Origin: Tubulanus polymorphus
Lineage: Eukaryota > Nemertea > Palaeonemertea > Tubulaniformes > Tubulanidae
Length of the DNA stretch: 64,000 bases
Assembly: GCF_964204645.1 (NCBI RefSeq)
Contig: NC_134033.1
Span: 8,900,231 to 8,964,230 of the forward strand
Reading direction: 5' to 3'
Positions within the stretch are counted from its first letter, which is position 1. Each line of letters starts with the position of its first letter. A program made the position numbers and the translations under genes. Shown here piece by piece: positions 35,158 to 47,039 of this stretch. The notes under the pieces are model-generated. The model was not told where the DNA came from and searched no databases. It was given only the letters and a program-made list of their open reading frames with translations.

Positions 35158-35336
35158 CCCACAATCACAAGTTCGAAAGAGATTTTAAAACATCAAAACT
35201 ATAAAAATTTATTAAAACCTCGAATTTTCGGTTTTTTTTGAAATGGTTTTTAGCATGAAACCGAAAATTCGAGGTTTTGATAGATTTTTATAGTTCCGAT
35301 GTTTTAAAATCTTTTTCGAACTTTTGATTGTGGTAC
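35158..35336. mobile_element. Fold-back element, about 180 bp
   Basis: A long imperfect palindrome: CCCACAATCACAAGTTCGAA ... AAAACCTCGAATTTTCGGTTT, short loop, AAACCGAAAATTCGAGGTTTT ... TTCGAACTTTTGATTGTGG. Would form a hairpin of about 80 bp in the intron RNA. Confidence 0.8.
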
Positions 35337-35504
35337 TACTTATATTTCATTCGTCTCTCGCGATATATTGCGTAGTTTTATCACGTTAGGATGAGCATGT
35401 TTGGCATACATCGAAAGCAACCGAATTTCTGCGTGAAATAGGCGTTATGGACCACGTTCTTACTCTACAATTCTATTGCTGCTTTAAAATGCTTTGAAAG
35501 CATT

Positions 35505-36395
35505 TTCTACGGCAGATATCCGCGGTGTTGTCATATCGCAGAATCACGGAATCGCGGAATTTTCCAAAAACACGGAATTTCTTCACTTTCACTTTAAGTG
35601 GTGACCGGTTTCCCACGGGGATACCCGGTGTCGGACAAAGCACTGGATAAATCGATGCACATAGTTAGCTTCGAGACCCACTTTTTCGCGCAATTTTGTC
35701 TGAAATTTAGTAGAACCGAACATCATCAGCTCGAAAATGAGCACGGTCGCTCTAGGTCGGGCCGTAGTTTCAGAATGGCTGCAAACGTGAAATGTGCTAC
35801 GACCAATCATGCACCGGTTCCTTGAAAATTATTTTGATAGAAACCGCCGTCTATAGTACCGATAATATGTTTTTTTAAACCCGAGGAATCAACATAGATG
35901 GAACAGCGTTTTCTTCACAAATAACAGAGTTAAGAAAAGAAACCATATTATAATGTTTATTATCATTCAACCTTTATTAACTTTTGTAGATACACCACAC
36001 TCACATAAATCACAATATAGATGCAGGATACGCATAAAAAATCCAAAGCCAGAATATGCATAGTGTTTATTTATTTTCGTCCGACATCGATCATTTGGGA
36101 TATTTCTCTGGGGTCAGCAGTCAATGTTGATGGATTGGTTGCCTACGTATGTTCCCATTTTCTCGTTGGGAAGTATCGTAAATTTGTTAACTGACGATGG
36201 AATTAGATTATCACATAGGCCTCCGGGTATCGGCAAGGAAAACATGCGTCTGGTACCTTGTCCGACAAATGGTATCCCGTGGGAAAACCCGGTTACTATT
36301 TATAGTGGAAATGAAGAAATTCCCTGTTTTTGGAAATTTCCGCGATCCCGTGATTCCGCGATATGACAACACCGAGATATCCGTATACCGTATTT
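35505..36395. mobile_element. MITE with inverted ends of about 130 bp
   Basis: Left arm GATATCCGCGGTGTTGTCAT ... TTTCCCACGGGGATACC ... TGTCGGACAA; right arm is its diverged complement (TTGTCCGACAAATGGTATCC ... ATATGACAACACCGAGATATC). The core has no transposase. No clear target duplication. Confidence 0.75.
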
Positions 36396-36499
36396 TGGAT
36401 ATAACGCATATATTTTCCGGTCCCGAATGCTGTGTTTACCGCCGTAAAAACTACCCGAAATTTTATTCCATTTAAAATATATGTTCTTTTTGTTTTTAG

Positions 36500-36709
36500 G
36501 CAATATATAACGCCGGCGGTATGGTAATGGTGCCACACGCGAAGTTTGGATTTCTACTGTTTCTCATTTTGCTTATGACGATCGCAATATTCGGCTGCGC
36601 GCGGTTCCGTCTGAACAAATTCATCGGAATATCATTCGTTTGCTTGTATGTTGTGTTCATCGCCTATGCATTACTACAAGACCTTCACTGCAAACAGTAC
36701 CTGTGTTAG
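36500..36709 (+). CDS. SLC24: SLC24/NCKX-type exchanger, terminal exon
   Basis: 210 bp including the TAG stop. Encodes AIYNAGGMVMVPHAKFGFLL then two hydrophobic helices (FLLFLILLMTIAIFGCARF and FIGISFVCLYVVFIAYALL) joined by a basic turn RLNK, and ends QDLHCKQYLC. The layout matches the last two transmembrane segments and short C-terminus of SLC24 exchangers, where an LNK(W)RL-type turn is usual. An additional open exon-like segment lies downstream at 37002-37154. Confidence 0.93.
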   Translation, partial: AIYNAGGMVMVPHAKFGFLLFLILLMTIAIFGCARFRLNKFIGISFVCLYVVFIAYALLQDLHCKQYLC

Positions 36710-39700
36710 GCAGAGAATACCAGTTAAGCTGTGAGTGAAATTAATGAAAAGAATTATCGTCATATGGGGTGAACGTTTTACTACACATGTAGTTGAAATT
36801 AGCGAATTTCATTTCAACGAGTTAACATCACAGAGCAGCGAGCAGCGCCTGATTGAACACTAATCCCATGGTGGCCACATTCACCCCATATATGCGACGG
36901 TACGGAAACTTTTTGTGCCAAATGTATAGGCATTGTATATAAATATACACGCAAACTCTATTGCGATCAGTTCCTCCACAATTCTCAATTCTGTTTTTTT
37001 AGTTCTTGAGCTCAAAAAGAACTGTGGACGGAACCGGTCCTGATGATCATCCTCTCAACGCAAGTTCGTCTCAGATAACTCATACCTCATGTTCTGTACA
37101 GACAGAATCTATAATTTATCCTAACCTTCAACGGCACGGCTATTCCTCGATCTAAAACAATAATCCACTTAACTGTTGTCCATCGCATAATTGTCAATTG
37201 TGAAGAAGTGCATATGAACATTGCCAATTTACATAACGTCGATTGTCACCTGTCTGCTGGAGTGTCACTGGCTGCTTCTAATTCTGCAATGTGATCGCTG
37301 GGAGCGCAAGTATAATGCGATGACAAAGAGTTGATCATCGAACTAAGTAAAATAGTATAACAGCTATAGGTTGGAAGGAATAACGGGTGAAATCAAGTTG
37401 CACACAATTTTGTCGTTCATGGAGATCGATGAGTGGGCAACGCTTAACCCGGTACCGGTACCTCGACAGTTGTGAATTAGACGTAACTCGTTACGTTGTT
37501 TTTCCATAGATTGGTTTAGATTTTAATACCCAGCATTAGAGTTACGATAGACTCCACAGCATCGGATCTTTTGTGGACCATGATTTATATATGTAAAAAC
37601 ATATTACCGACGTATTATCGTGTGAAATAGTTTGCTTTTTCTCTCGAGATTTGCCGATATATCAGAAATTCGACTCCAGAAAAAGCGACACCAATCGATA
37701 ATGATCAAGGATACAATGAAATTGACTCGTGTCTTTCATATGATAATATGATTAACCACAAAAAGTTTTTCTGTGATGTTTCTGTTCTTTTAGTCTAGGG
37801 TCAAATTATTTATATTTGTGCAGAAGCTGGTTTCTGTTGACCTCGATGTTTTTTTCAACCTAAAAAAACCTCGCAAGTCATTGTTACATTATTCATTTTC
37901 AAGATGTTTTCCAAATTCATGTACGGCCTACATATTTAAATAATATTTCCCTTTTCTTGAGAAACATTTTTTTCGTATTTTCGTCTGGTATTCATTAGGC
38001 AGCCATCAATGTAAGTCATATAACTGATTGTACATCCAAGGCAGACGGTGAAATCCCATTCTTTATGAAGGGTAGTCAAACATTTCTTCCGAAGTTTATC
38101 TTTTATACAATGTTTTAAGTGATTACAGTTTGAAAGTTACATGTACATGTATATTGTAAAACAATGTTGAGGAATATTGATGTCCACGAGGATTGGGGTA
38201 CCGGCACGGTGAATATACCGGTATGCATAGTTAAATATATCCGCACGGGAAGGTTATCGTTATAAATCTGTAAATATAATGCCCCTTTGTACCGTTGTAT
38301 AAATATACGAATTGAATATTTTAAAATCCATATTTGAAAATTTACTTTCGGTGGTTGTCTTTTAGTCGAGAAAGGATAGTGCGATTGATATGCATCTTTA
38401 ATGGAGATACCTGGAGACGAGGCAGACCTCAAAAGTAGACATGCAGTGATATCTTGATACAATGGTTGACCGTTGACCAAGGAGCAATGAAGTTACATAA
38501 AACCAAGATCAACCGGAGGTCGCATGACCACACATTCTGAGGTCCAAAATATACCCAGGCCACGCATTTTTGTCAATTTTTTATAGCTTTCGGGGGGGGG
38601 GGGGGCAGGAATGTACATGTGAACGAACAAACCTGTTAGGGCACCTATATCGTACAACACTGATCTCAAATTTATTACACGACTCAAAATATACAATATA
38701 ATGCCTTGTCGGGCATGAAGGAGGCTTACAGAATAAAGGCCAATTCCCCATATAATACTTTATACCCCATTAACCAAACATAATTCAGGACACTCTCGGG
38801 CCCAAAGGTCAATTTATGATAAACGACGATAAATCACGTCTATTTCATATCATATCCCTAATTTTCTCATAAGCAACTACCGCGGTTTTCCTTAACGTCT
38901 TAGAACGTAATGGCGTATTGACCTCGCGATTTCAAAATTTCCGCCACGCACATCATGAACCCTGTGACAGTCAACTTCTAACAGGAAAAGTTTACTTATC
39001 GGTCTTCTATTCGTTACTCCAGAAGTATGAACGAACCAAATTATCGGAAATGCGAATAACATCGGTAATCACACGATACTTCCAAGATGTGGTAAGTCAT
39101 CGTGTTTAAGAACGACTGCACCCACGCGAATATGTTCAGAGTTATTCTTACTTAAGCGTATATATCCATTCGCATAACCTGGTAAAATGTACGGCGTCTA
39201 AATGAAAATAATAATCCCGAACGATATTCTTATTCTTTTATCGATATCAGAACTCTGGGTCGTCAAGTTCTGACTCTTTTACACGGATCTGCGGTAACGA
39301 AGTAAGTTTACGACCAGGGTTAGGGTCAGGTCTACAAATGTATCCACGTGATGCCCAAGGAAGCTCTATGGCCGAAAGAAGTTTGGCTATTTCAGTATAT
39401 CTGACAAAAGTTGAAGCATTGTCGGAATTAAGTTCTTTAGGTAGCGATCGACGGCTAACGAATCCGCGGAAAGCTTAATGAATAAAACTGTCCTTGCTTA
39501 AGTCTCTTTACGGGTGCCTGGTTGCGGCACCCGTAAAAGACAGACGTAAGTCTTTTGTTTCCCGGCTAACAACGGTCCAAGGTAATATATTCTGTTGAAG
39601 AAAAGCGATGGCGCATCTGCGACACTGCTCTGTGGTAAAGGCAGCGAATTTGGTATGAGTATAGCGAGCCTGCTATTTTGCGACACGGCATACATTTAAG

Positions 39701-40933
39701 TAGTATGCGTTTCACAAACGGATGAATTAGACGGGCGGCAGAATCGAAAAAGTAGCTTTTTTAACGAGTTTCTGAGAGACAACCAAAATGTTTATCGTTT
39801 ATATGATAGTCTATTTGTTGCCAATGATTTTAGCAACAATGCTTCCTTGATTTGTGGTATCAGTCACCATGGAAACTGCGTCTGAACATAGCTACTGTTG
39901 GAATAACTAATATCAATACAATATTTCTAATGCGTTTGTTTTCCATAAGCATGTATGACGAAAGAAATAGCAAACAAAATATCGATTCCAAATGATATTG
40001 AGCCGCTCTTTTCGATGGAGGTAAAATCATTCAGCTATATTAACTGGAAGTTATCCAGGAAGAAATACACTAAATATTTGGATGGATATATAAAAGCTGT
40101 GGGTACTGGAGTTTGTAATGGGTAGTGTAGTGTGATCTGTGTGCATTAATGAGGCCAGCACACAGATCACATTGTTCAATGGGGTTTGGTCCAGGACTCG
40201 CGAGATTTTCAACAACACGGAAGTAACGTGTAATAAATGATGACTTGAATTGCATGACTACCTACCACCCCTCATTATTGTTGGAAAACTAAACGTTCGG
40301 CACTGACTAAAAATTGGTAATAACATTTTAGAAATGGCCAGAATTTTAACTTAGGTTCTATCTAATTTTTATTTTATAATTGCGATTGGTATAATCTTTT
40401 TTTAAACGGCCGTTAAGGCTTCATGTTTCGTCTGCAATTCACTGCAAATAGTTACGCAACTACGCACATTTCAGTGTTTTTGGCAGCTGTACACTAAATC
40501 GGCACCGTTCGTGACTAGCTTCACTGCGGAATTATGATTAATTAACATCGCCATATCACATCATCAACTTATATTGTGCCTTAAAACCCTAACAGCCGAA
40601 ATAATTGAAATGCACACACGATTTCTATCATTGAAAATTGAGAGAGTGGCCATGTTTGTGATTGCTGCTTCGCGTAAATCCTGCACGGTGGCGGAACCGC
40701 GCGGAGTGGGGCCGATACGTCCAGTATCGCTCACGAACTATGCTATAGGATTGGTTGTCCCCAGATGAAAACACGCTCTATGCGATTCCTTGACGATGAG
40801 AGCGGCGAACTCACATTTAGGAATCAATACTGGGTATTTCGCTTCGGTATCCAACGGCGAATTATGAATACGACAGCCACACTTCTGATGACCTCTTATT
40901 CATTAATATACAGTCTCAAATGGGAAACAGTTT
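36710..40933. other. Exchanger 3' flank and unassigned DNA
   Basis: Presumed 3' untranslated sequence, then intergenic DNA. Apart from the exon-like segment at 37002-37154 and a poly-G run at 38590-38604, nothing recognised. Confidence 0.5.
37002..37154 (+). CDS. Possible alternative terminal exon of the exchanger
   Basis: Directly after a long pyrimidine tract and acceptor (TTCTGTTTTTTTAG), a frame is open for 50 codons to TAA: FLSSKRTVDGTGPDDHPLNA ... HGYSSI. It is hydrophilic, Ser/Thr-rich and phase 0, the same phase as the donor at 34560. Splicing from there would drop the last two membrane helices, so it may instead use a donor I cannot identify, or be chance. Confidence 0.3.
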
Positions 40934-40939
40934 GATTCT
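40934..40939. repeat. Target-site duplication of element D (left)
   Basis: GATTCT, repeated exactly at 43400-43405. Confidence 0.9.
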
Positions 40940-41128
40940 AGTAATAGGGGTTTAGATGTTCTAGGCCAAAGGTCGAAGGGTCGAGCTCGTAAAAAAATGA
41001 AAATAATAATAATTTACAGTTGAATTAGTCGCGCACACTCCTAATTCAACTGTAAATTATTATTATTTTCATTTTTTACTCACTCGCCCCTTCAACCTTT
41101 AACCTAGAACAACTAAACCTCTATTACT
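40940..41128. repeat. Left terminal palindrome of element D, 189 bp
   Basis: AGTAATAGGGGTTTAG ... CTATTACT. Outer arm CTAGGCCAAAGGTCGAAGGG, inner arm complemented CTAGGTTAAAGGTTGAAGGG. The stem includes AATAATAATTTACAGTTGAA and its complement, with a loop around GTCGCGCACACTC. Confidence 0.92.
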
Positions 41129-41535
41129 CTTAAAATATTCATATATATATAAACATAATTTACATGAATAACATTTAAATTGACAGATTATTCAATATAA
41201 AAGTGTTAGCTCTTATAGAATAGAGATATAGATATATTTTAAACATTATTTCAATATTCATATTTGTATGAGTTAGATTTTTAAACATTAAAAGTGTTAG
41301 TAAAGTGTGATTGAAATAATACATAATATAAATCATTGAATATTTATATTTATATGCGTTAAATTCTTATTTTCAATATAAAAAGTAACTAGTAATTAAC
41401 GAGTGAAATAATTCATATTTAAAACAGTGAATATTTATATTTATATGCGTTAAATTCTTATTTTATGTTTAAAAGTAACGAGTAATTAACGAGTTGATGA
41501 AAATATCAATTTTAATAACAAAATTACTTATAAAT

Positions 41536-42213
41536 ATGAATGAACAGATACTACATTTCAAAGATATCGATTTAAATGAATTAGAAAAATATTTTACAAT
41601 TAAAAATTTCATTCCTATTAAAGATTTGATTAAAACTGCGCGTCTTCGTTTTCAAGTGAAAAATATTACTGAATTAGTGTTTAAAAATCACTATCTGATA
41701 ATAGAGTTATCGAATGATAAAGATAAATTCTTATTCAATACAATAATTCCAAAATTCACAACATTTGATGGAATAGATAAACATTTAATAATTACAGATG
41801 AAATGCAATCACTTTTTAATAATGAAAATTCACATAAAACATTATTTTTACACTTACGTTATTGCCCATTCAGAGAATGCTATGTTATTTTTTACAGTCG
41901 AACAATTTATCATTTCAACTGTCAAACAATTTATCATTTCAACTGTCAAACAATTTATCATTTCAACTGTCAAACAATTTATCATTTCAACAGTCGAACA
42001 ATTTATCATTTCAACTGTCAAACAATTTATCATTTCAACTGTCGAACAATTCTTTTATTTCAACTGTCGAACAATTTATCATTTCAACTGTCGAACAATT
42101 TATCATTTCAACTGTCAAACAATTTATCATTTCAACTGTTAAACAATTTATCATTTCATGCTAAACAATTCATGATCTTTAGGATAGTTACTGAAATCAA
42201 AATGATGTTTTAA
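41536..42213 (+). pseudogene. D-type protein, left copy, fused to minisatellite
   Basis: From the family start MNEQILHFKDIDLNELEK the first 116 codons after that Met are identical to the right-hand copy, up to FRECYV. The frame then runs, without a stop, into the 24-bp array and reads as eight-residue repeats TIYHFNCQ before ending at 42213. The NEKSYKD motif and C-terminal Cys/His cluster are lost. An upstream in-frame ATG at 41497 is open, but element A supports 41536. Probably a by-product of the inverted duplication, though the fused frame is intact. Confidence 0.6.
41898..42173. repeat. 24-bp minisatellite of element D
   Basis: About eleven units of the same repeat as in element B (core CAACTGTCAAACAATTTA), with GTCGAAC variants. 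As in B it lies at the 3' end of the gene in the loop between the arms. Confidence 0.93.
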
Positions 42214-42251
42214 TGTTTTTAAATCATCAGTTATGTTATTAGTTTTTATCT

Positions 42252-42812
42252 TTAATATGTGTTATGATATTTTGATTTAAGATGGTGTGATTTATTGTTT
42301 CGAGTATAATATTTTCCACAATTACATAAAACGCTTTCATTAGGATTATATTTGGGCGCAACAATTTCATTATCTAAATTACATTGAATTCCAACATCTT
42401 TATATGATTTTTCATTTGGAATGTCAGGGATAAATCTCTTTTCTTGTAATCTGAAAAACATAACATAGCATTCTCTGAATGGGCAATAACGTAAGTGTAA
42501 AAATAATGTTTTATGTGAATTTTCATTATTAAAAAGTGATTGCATTTCATCTGTAATTATTAAATGTTTATCTATTCCATCAAATGTTGTGAATTTTGGA
42601 ATTATTGTATTGAATAAGAATTTATCTTTATCATTCGATAACTCTATTATCAGATAGTGATTTTTAAACACTAATTCAGTAATATTTTTCACTTGAAAAC
42701 GAAGACGCGCAGTTTTAATCAAATCTTTAATAGGAATGAAATTTTTAATTGTAAAATATTTTTCTAATTCATTTAAATCGATATCTTTGAAATGTAGTAT
42801 CTGTTCATTCAT
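42252..42812 (-). CDS. D-type element protein with NEKSYKD motif and Cys/His cluster
   Basis: Intact frame of about 186 residues from MNEQ (42812). Residues 1-115: FTIKNFIPIKDLIKTARL ... VKNIT ... NHYLIIELS ... FLFNTIIPKF, aligned with the element B protein and weakly suggestive of a small beta-barrel nucleic-acid-binding domain (guess). Then NEKSYKDVGIQCNLDNE, shared word for word with B. The C-terminus VLCNCGKYYTRNNKSHHLKS then KYHNTY has Cys-x-Cys and three His, probably a metal site. The B copy has a stop just before this. It is the only undamaged member in the window. No known family was recognised; a replication or packaging role as in small DNA viruses would be speculation. Confidence 0.75.
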   Translation of the reverse strand: MNEQILHFKDIDLNELEKYFTIKNFIPIKDLIKTARLRFQVKNITELVFKNHYLIIELSNDKDKFLFNTIIPKFTTFDGIDKHLIITDEMQSLFNNENSHKTLFLHLRYCPFRECYVMFFRLQEKRFIPDIPNEKSYKDVGIQCNLDNEIVAPKYNPNESVLCNCGKYYTRNNKSHHLKSKYHNTY

Positions 42813-43213
42813 ATTTATAAGTAATTTTGTTATTAAAATTGATATTTTCATCAACTCGTTAATTACTCGTTACTTTTGAACATAAAATAAGAATTTAACG
42901 CATATAAATATTCACTGTTTTAAATATGAATTATTTCACTCGTTAATTACTAGTTACTTTTTATATTGAAAATAAGAATTTAACGCATATAAATATAAAT
43001 ATTCAATGATTTATATTATGTATTATTTCAATCACACTTTACTAACACTTTTAATGTTTAAAAATCTAACTCATACAAATATGAATATTGAAATAATGTT
43101 TAAAATATATCTATATCTCTATTCTATAAGAGCTCACACTTTTATATTGAATAATCTGTCAATTTAAATGTTATTCATGTAAATTATGTTTATATATATA
43201 TGAATATTTTAAG

Positions 43214-43399
43214 AGTAATAGGGGTTTAGTTGTTCTAGGTTAAAGGTTGAAGGGGCGAGTGAGTAAAAAATGAAAATAATAATAATTTACAGTTGAATTA
43301 GGAGTGTGCGCGACTAATTCAACTGTAAATTATTATTTTCATTTTTTTACGAGCTCGACCCTTCGACCTTTGGCCTAGAACAACTAAACCCCTATTACT
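43214..43399. repeat. Right terminal palindrome of element D, 186 bp
   Basis: Mirror of 40940-41128. Inner arm CTAGGTTAAAGGTTGAAGGG, outer arm complemented CTAGGCCAAAGGTCGAAGGG. Preceded by TGAATATTTTAAG. Confidence 0.92.
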
Positions 43400-43405
43400 G
43401 ATTCT
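43400..43405. repeat. Target-site duplication of element D (right)
   Basis: GATTCT, identical to 40934-40939. Confidence 0.9.
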
Positions 43406-45836
43406 TCTTGTCGGTTCGAATATTCAATATAAGTTCATTGTAATGCCGTCTCGGAACCGACTTAATCCAATATAATTCCGCAGTCTTAAACTCACATGAA
43501 TCAAGATCATCCAATTTTCGACTTTTGGCGTTGACTCTGCAATTGTAGACAAATCTTAATACTATAACACGCGTTAGCCATTCCCGCTACAAATCTGTGC
43601 TGCCCAAAACCAAGTTGATTAAGACACTCCCATCAAGAAAATAGTGACCAAAACCTTGGTTCATCCAAATCTTAATGACATAGTTAGACACCAATTACCC
43701 GATGAGAGCCAAACTAGTTGAGAGGGCCGGTGAGTTGAGAGTTGTTTATATAGCTATTACATCACTTATTCAAAAATAGTGCCAGTTTGCTGGACATACG
43801 AAATACTCAATAAACAAGACAACCTACTTGGGCTGCCAAAACTGTATCCGGGTAAAAGTGACAAAGACTAAGTTTAGGTCCATTAATGGACATAGGAAAA
43901 ATCTACAGATATGTTTTCTTAGCTACAAATGACCCGGCAAAACATTGATTACAATATTGAAACATAAAACCACAATCCACTGTCACAGATATAAATACTC
44001 CTTGCTTAACTCAATCAAAAAATTCAAATGAAATTTACCAACCAAATAAATAACAGGGTCAATCCCTATTTTAAGATGAAAAAAAAAACACATCCGGTTA
44101 ATGATATTCAACTTCAAGTAGTTCTGCTGTTGAAGTGCTGACTAAACACGTTTCGCTCAAATTCGCGATTTTGTTATTCATTTCATTTCACCGCGTGTTA
44201 GTTTGTTCTCGCTAATCGATCAAAATTTTTAAAACTTACACAGAAAATAATTGTTGGAGTCTAACGAATAGAAATTTGCTCCACAGAGGTCAATTTTTAG
44301 CGATACTAAGTGCGTAAAAAATCATGTTTATTCCAATATCCACATTATCCAACGCAGCCTTTGAACGAGAATCGGTTGATTTAGATTTCGATCTTATTTT
44401 CCATTTCAACTAGAGGACCAAAGGTCCTGAGGCTCGAAAAATATCAGAAATTCAAAGGTGTCCCCCTTTCGAGTTTAGAACATTTATATTCCGTGGTATT
44501 ATACTGGTACCTTCTGAAACATGGCCATGGCCGCGACTGCACATCAATACCTGGCGTTGGGTTTTTCGGTGTTACACTTATATATACATGTACAACTAAA
44601 GTAAACGGAGATTGGGAAAACACAAACAATGAACGCTTTTACGGTTCTCTTCACATTTCCACTGCTCTCTGGAATGATGAGATGAAGAATAAAAATCGAC
44701 ATCAGTAGCACCAAAGCTAACCGTACCATTTTTTCTCACTACTTGAAATAACCTTTGCGCAAAGCCAGAGAAAAATTCGCGATTTTGGAGAGAGATAAAT
44801 ATAATGCAACACTCATCATCGATTCGACACAGCAGTTTTACTTGAATACTTGTAGTAAAGCGCGGTCGATTGATGCGCGCGGGCAGTATCTTATCTTCAA
44901 GCACATAACTATCGAATTGTTTCCAATAAATTTGTTTACACTCTTCGGGTAAAAGTAACGCGACACATCTGAATTTCTTCCGGACAGCAAAGTAAAATTA
45001 GGTGACAATTGGAACTATTTAATTTCGCGCATTGAAAGATGCATACGCTTTAAGCGGCGTGATCAGTACGCACAATAGGGAGCATTTATTGATTGCTAGA
45101 AAAGCGATAAAGCGACTCAACTTGTCGAACTGAACGGTTGATTGTGCGAATAATACTAGTCGCTCCCTACTCTACGGCACATACGATCTGTTAATGCTCT
45201 TTTCGAGCCTAAAAAAGCACGCATGTGCGAGAAAGCTTAACGACTATTTCCTCCAGAAGTTTATGAGTTGAAATATGAATGAAAGGGCGGTGGCAAGATA
45301 TCAATTTCAAATTTTTTATTGTGTAAAATCGTAATAAAGGTGCGGCCCGGGTTGGCGGATATAATTTAACGCGGTTTTATTTGTAGGTTATGTATATAGC
45401 CGCGAACGCTGATACAGCGAGTGTAGTCCACACACGTTTGGATTGTGTTTACAAACAGCATGGGGAGCATGCGCACTGCAAACAAGGCGGAAACTCTCTC
45501 GTGAAAAAAATCGGGGCTTATACAACGTTACTGTCACACCATAAACGAACTTTTAGATCAGGAATTCTTAATTCAGCTAGTACCACGTGACGACTGAGAT
45601 GACCAGCAACAAGTGTCGCCAACAATTCTAGCTGTGGAATTGGAAGTGTTTCGCTACAGGTGCCACGCGAGGTTTTGCTTTCGCAAACACTGAACTATTT
45701 TCATTGACCAAATACGCCACTGCCCCATAGCATAGAAGTAGAATAGAGACATTCATTGAAATTTTGCACATTTTCTCCCAGGACTTCAAACAGTTTAGAG
45801 CTGATGGACAAAAATTGTATCAATACCAACAGCTTT
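43406..45836. other. Unassigned DNA
   Basis: No gene, domain or clear transposon recognised in about 2.4 kb. Confidence 0.45.
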
Positions 45837-46675
45837 TGAGTTTGACTTAGTCATTTTGACGGTTTCGTCAATTCGTCGATCGTCAATCAGAGTGACGAAG
45901 TGACGATCGAAATGACGAATCGACCAAAAGTGACGAACGACTAATTTTGACAAATCTATCATATGGTAAGATGCAGATAACTTTATCACAGCTTATTTCG
46001 AGCAAAAAAGTTAAAGTTTACCAGGTCATATCACCCTAGGACCGGGCCGAGCAGGAAACACATTTTGGACTGCCAGACCGCGGGAGATGATATTTCAATA
46101 AAGAGGATTGATGTTTGTCCTTTATCTAGTCTACAGACGTTTTTTTGGTCATATCACATGGAGGACCGGGCCCATGACTGGCTATGATCGAGGCAAGAAA
46201 CCTGGTACCGGACTCGATAATTGTACCGCGGTTATCATTAGTGCGATGTAGATATTACTTTTGAGTTTGACTTAGTCATTTTGTCGGTTTCGTCAATTCG
46301 TCGATCGTCAATCAGATTTATGAAGTGACGAATCGCCCCAGGACCGGGCCAGGTAGTAAACACATTTTGGACTGCCGGACCGCGGGAGATAATATTTCTT
46401 CAAAAGTGGATCTTTGGGTCATATCACATCGAGGACCGGGCCCATGACTGGCTATGACCGATACAAGTCACCTGGTACCGGACTCGATAATTTTACCGCG
46501 GTTATCATTAGTGCGATGTGGTTATTGCTTTTGAGTTTGACTTTTTGTCATTTTGTCATTTTCGTCATTTTGACGGTTTCGTCGATCGTCAATTCGTCAA
46601 ACTAATTTCACGGCTAATACGATCGAACGTTCGTCGATCGTCAATTCGTCGATCGTCAAACTAACTTTACACACC
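45837..46675. repeat. Duplicated composite repeat with TCGTCAATTCGTCGATCGTC motifs
   Basis: Three kinds of block alternate: (i) TTTGAGTTTGACTTAGTCAT plus GACGGTTTCGTCAATTCGTC at 45837, 46261 and 46530; (ii) AGGACCGGGCC then AAACACATTTTGGACTGCC at 46035 and 46337; (iii) GAGGACCGGGCCCATGACTG and CCTGGTACCGGACTCGATAA at 46160 and 46430. The second half repeats the first with small changes and ends in further GATCGTC motifs. Confidence 0.8.
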
Positions 46676-47039
46676 TTTTTCCCTCGTAACGACAAAACAT
46701 CATTTGTGTATATCCATTGGTTACCCGTAATTCAAAATATGTCTCGCGGTCGTTCGGTGAGTGAAGCGTAGCGAACGCGAGTTCGTTAACGGTCTCTGTG
46801 GTCCTTTTTAGGTTCACACGATCGAACGAATGGCGTTATTATGTTGCGATATTTGCGTTATATCTCAATACCGGTACCGGTGCTACGAGTGTTTTTGTGT
46901 TTGATACTCGTTTAAAAGTGAAATTTCACAACGTGGAATTCATTCATTCGATTACATTATCATCTAATGTTTTCCATTGTTTGGACGGGTGTACGCCGGG
47001 AATTCCCCCTCCCCATCACGTCGTTTTTCGCTTCATTTT
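46676..47039. other. Unassigned DNA
   Basis: Nothing recognised. Confidence 0.4.

Larger units (their letters stand above)
34561..36499 (+). other. Intron holding two inverted-repeat elements
   Basis: 1.9 kb from GTAAGTTC to TTTTTGTTTTTAG, with the hairpin at 35158-35336 and the MITE at 35505-36395 inside. Confidence 0.9.
40940..43399. mobile_element. Element D: giant fold-back element, 2460 bp
   Basis: Bounded by AGTAATAGGGGTTTAG and its complement and by GATTCT duplications. The left arm (40940-41897) and right arm (42451-43399) are inverted copies of each other of about 950 bp, including terminal palindromes, AT-rich subterminal DNA and the first 130 codons of the same gene. The loop (41898-42450) holds the 24-bp minisatellite and the 3' half of the right-hand gene. 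Only the right copy of the gene is complete. The intact duplication and matching arms suggest recent insertion or ongoing gene conversion. No transposase, integrase or polymerase is encoded. Confidence 0.92.

Noticed and set aside
38918-39109. Possible exon ending at a GTAAGT donor
   Set aside because: No convincing acceptor in phase and no recognisable domain.
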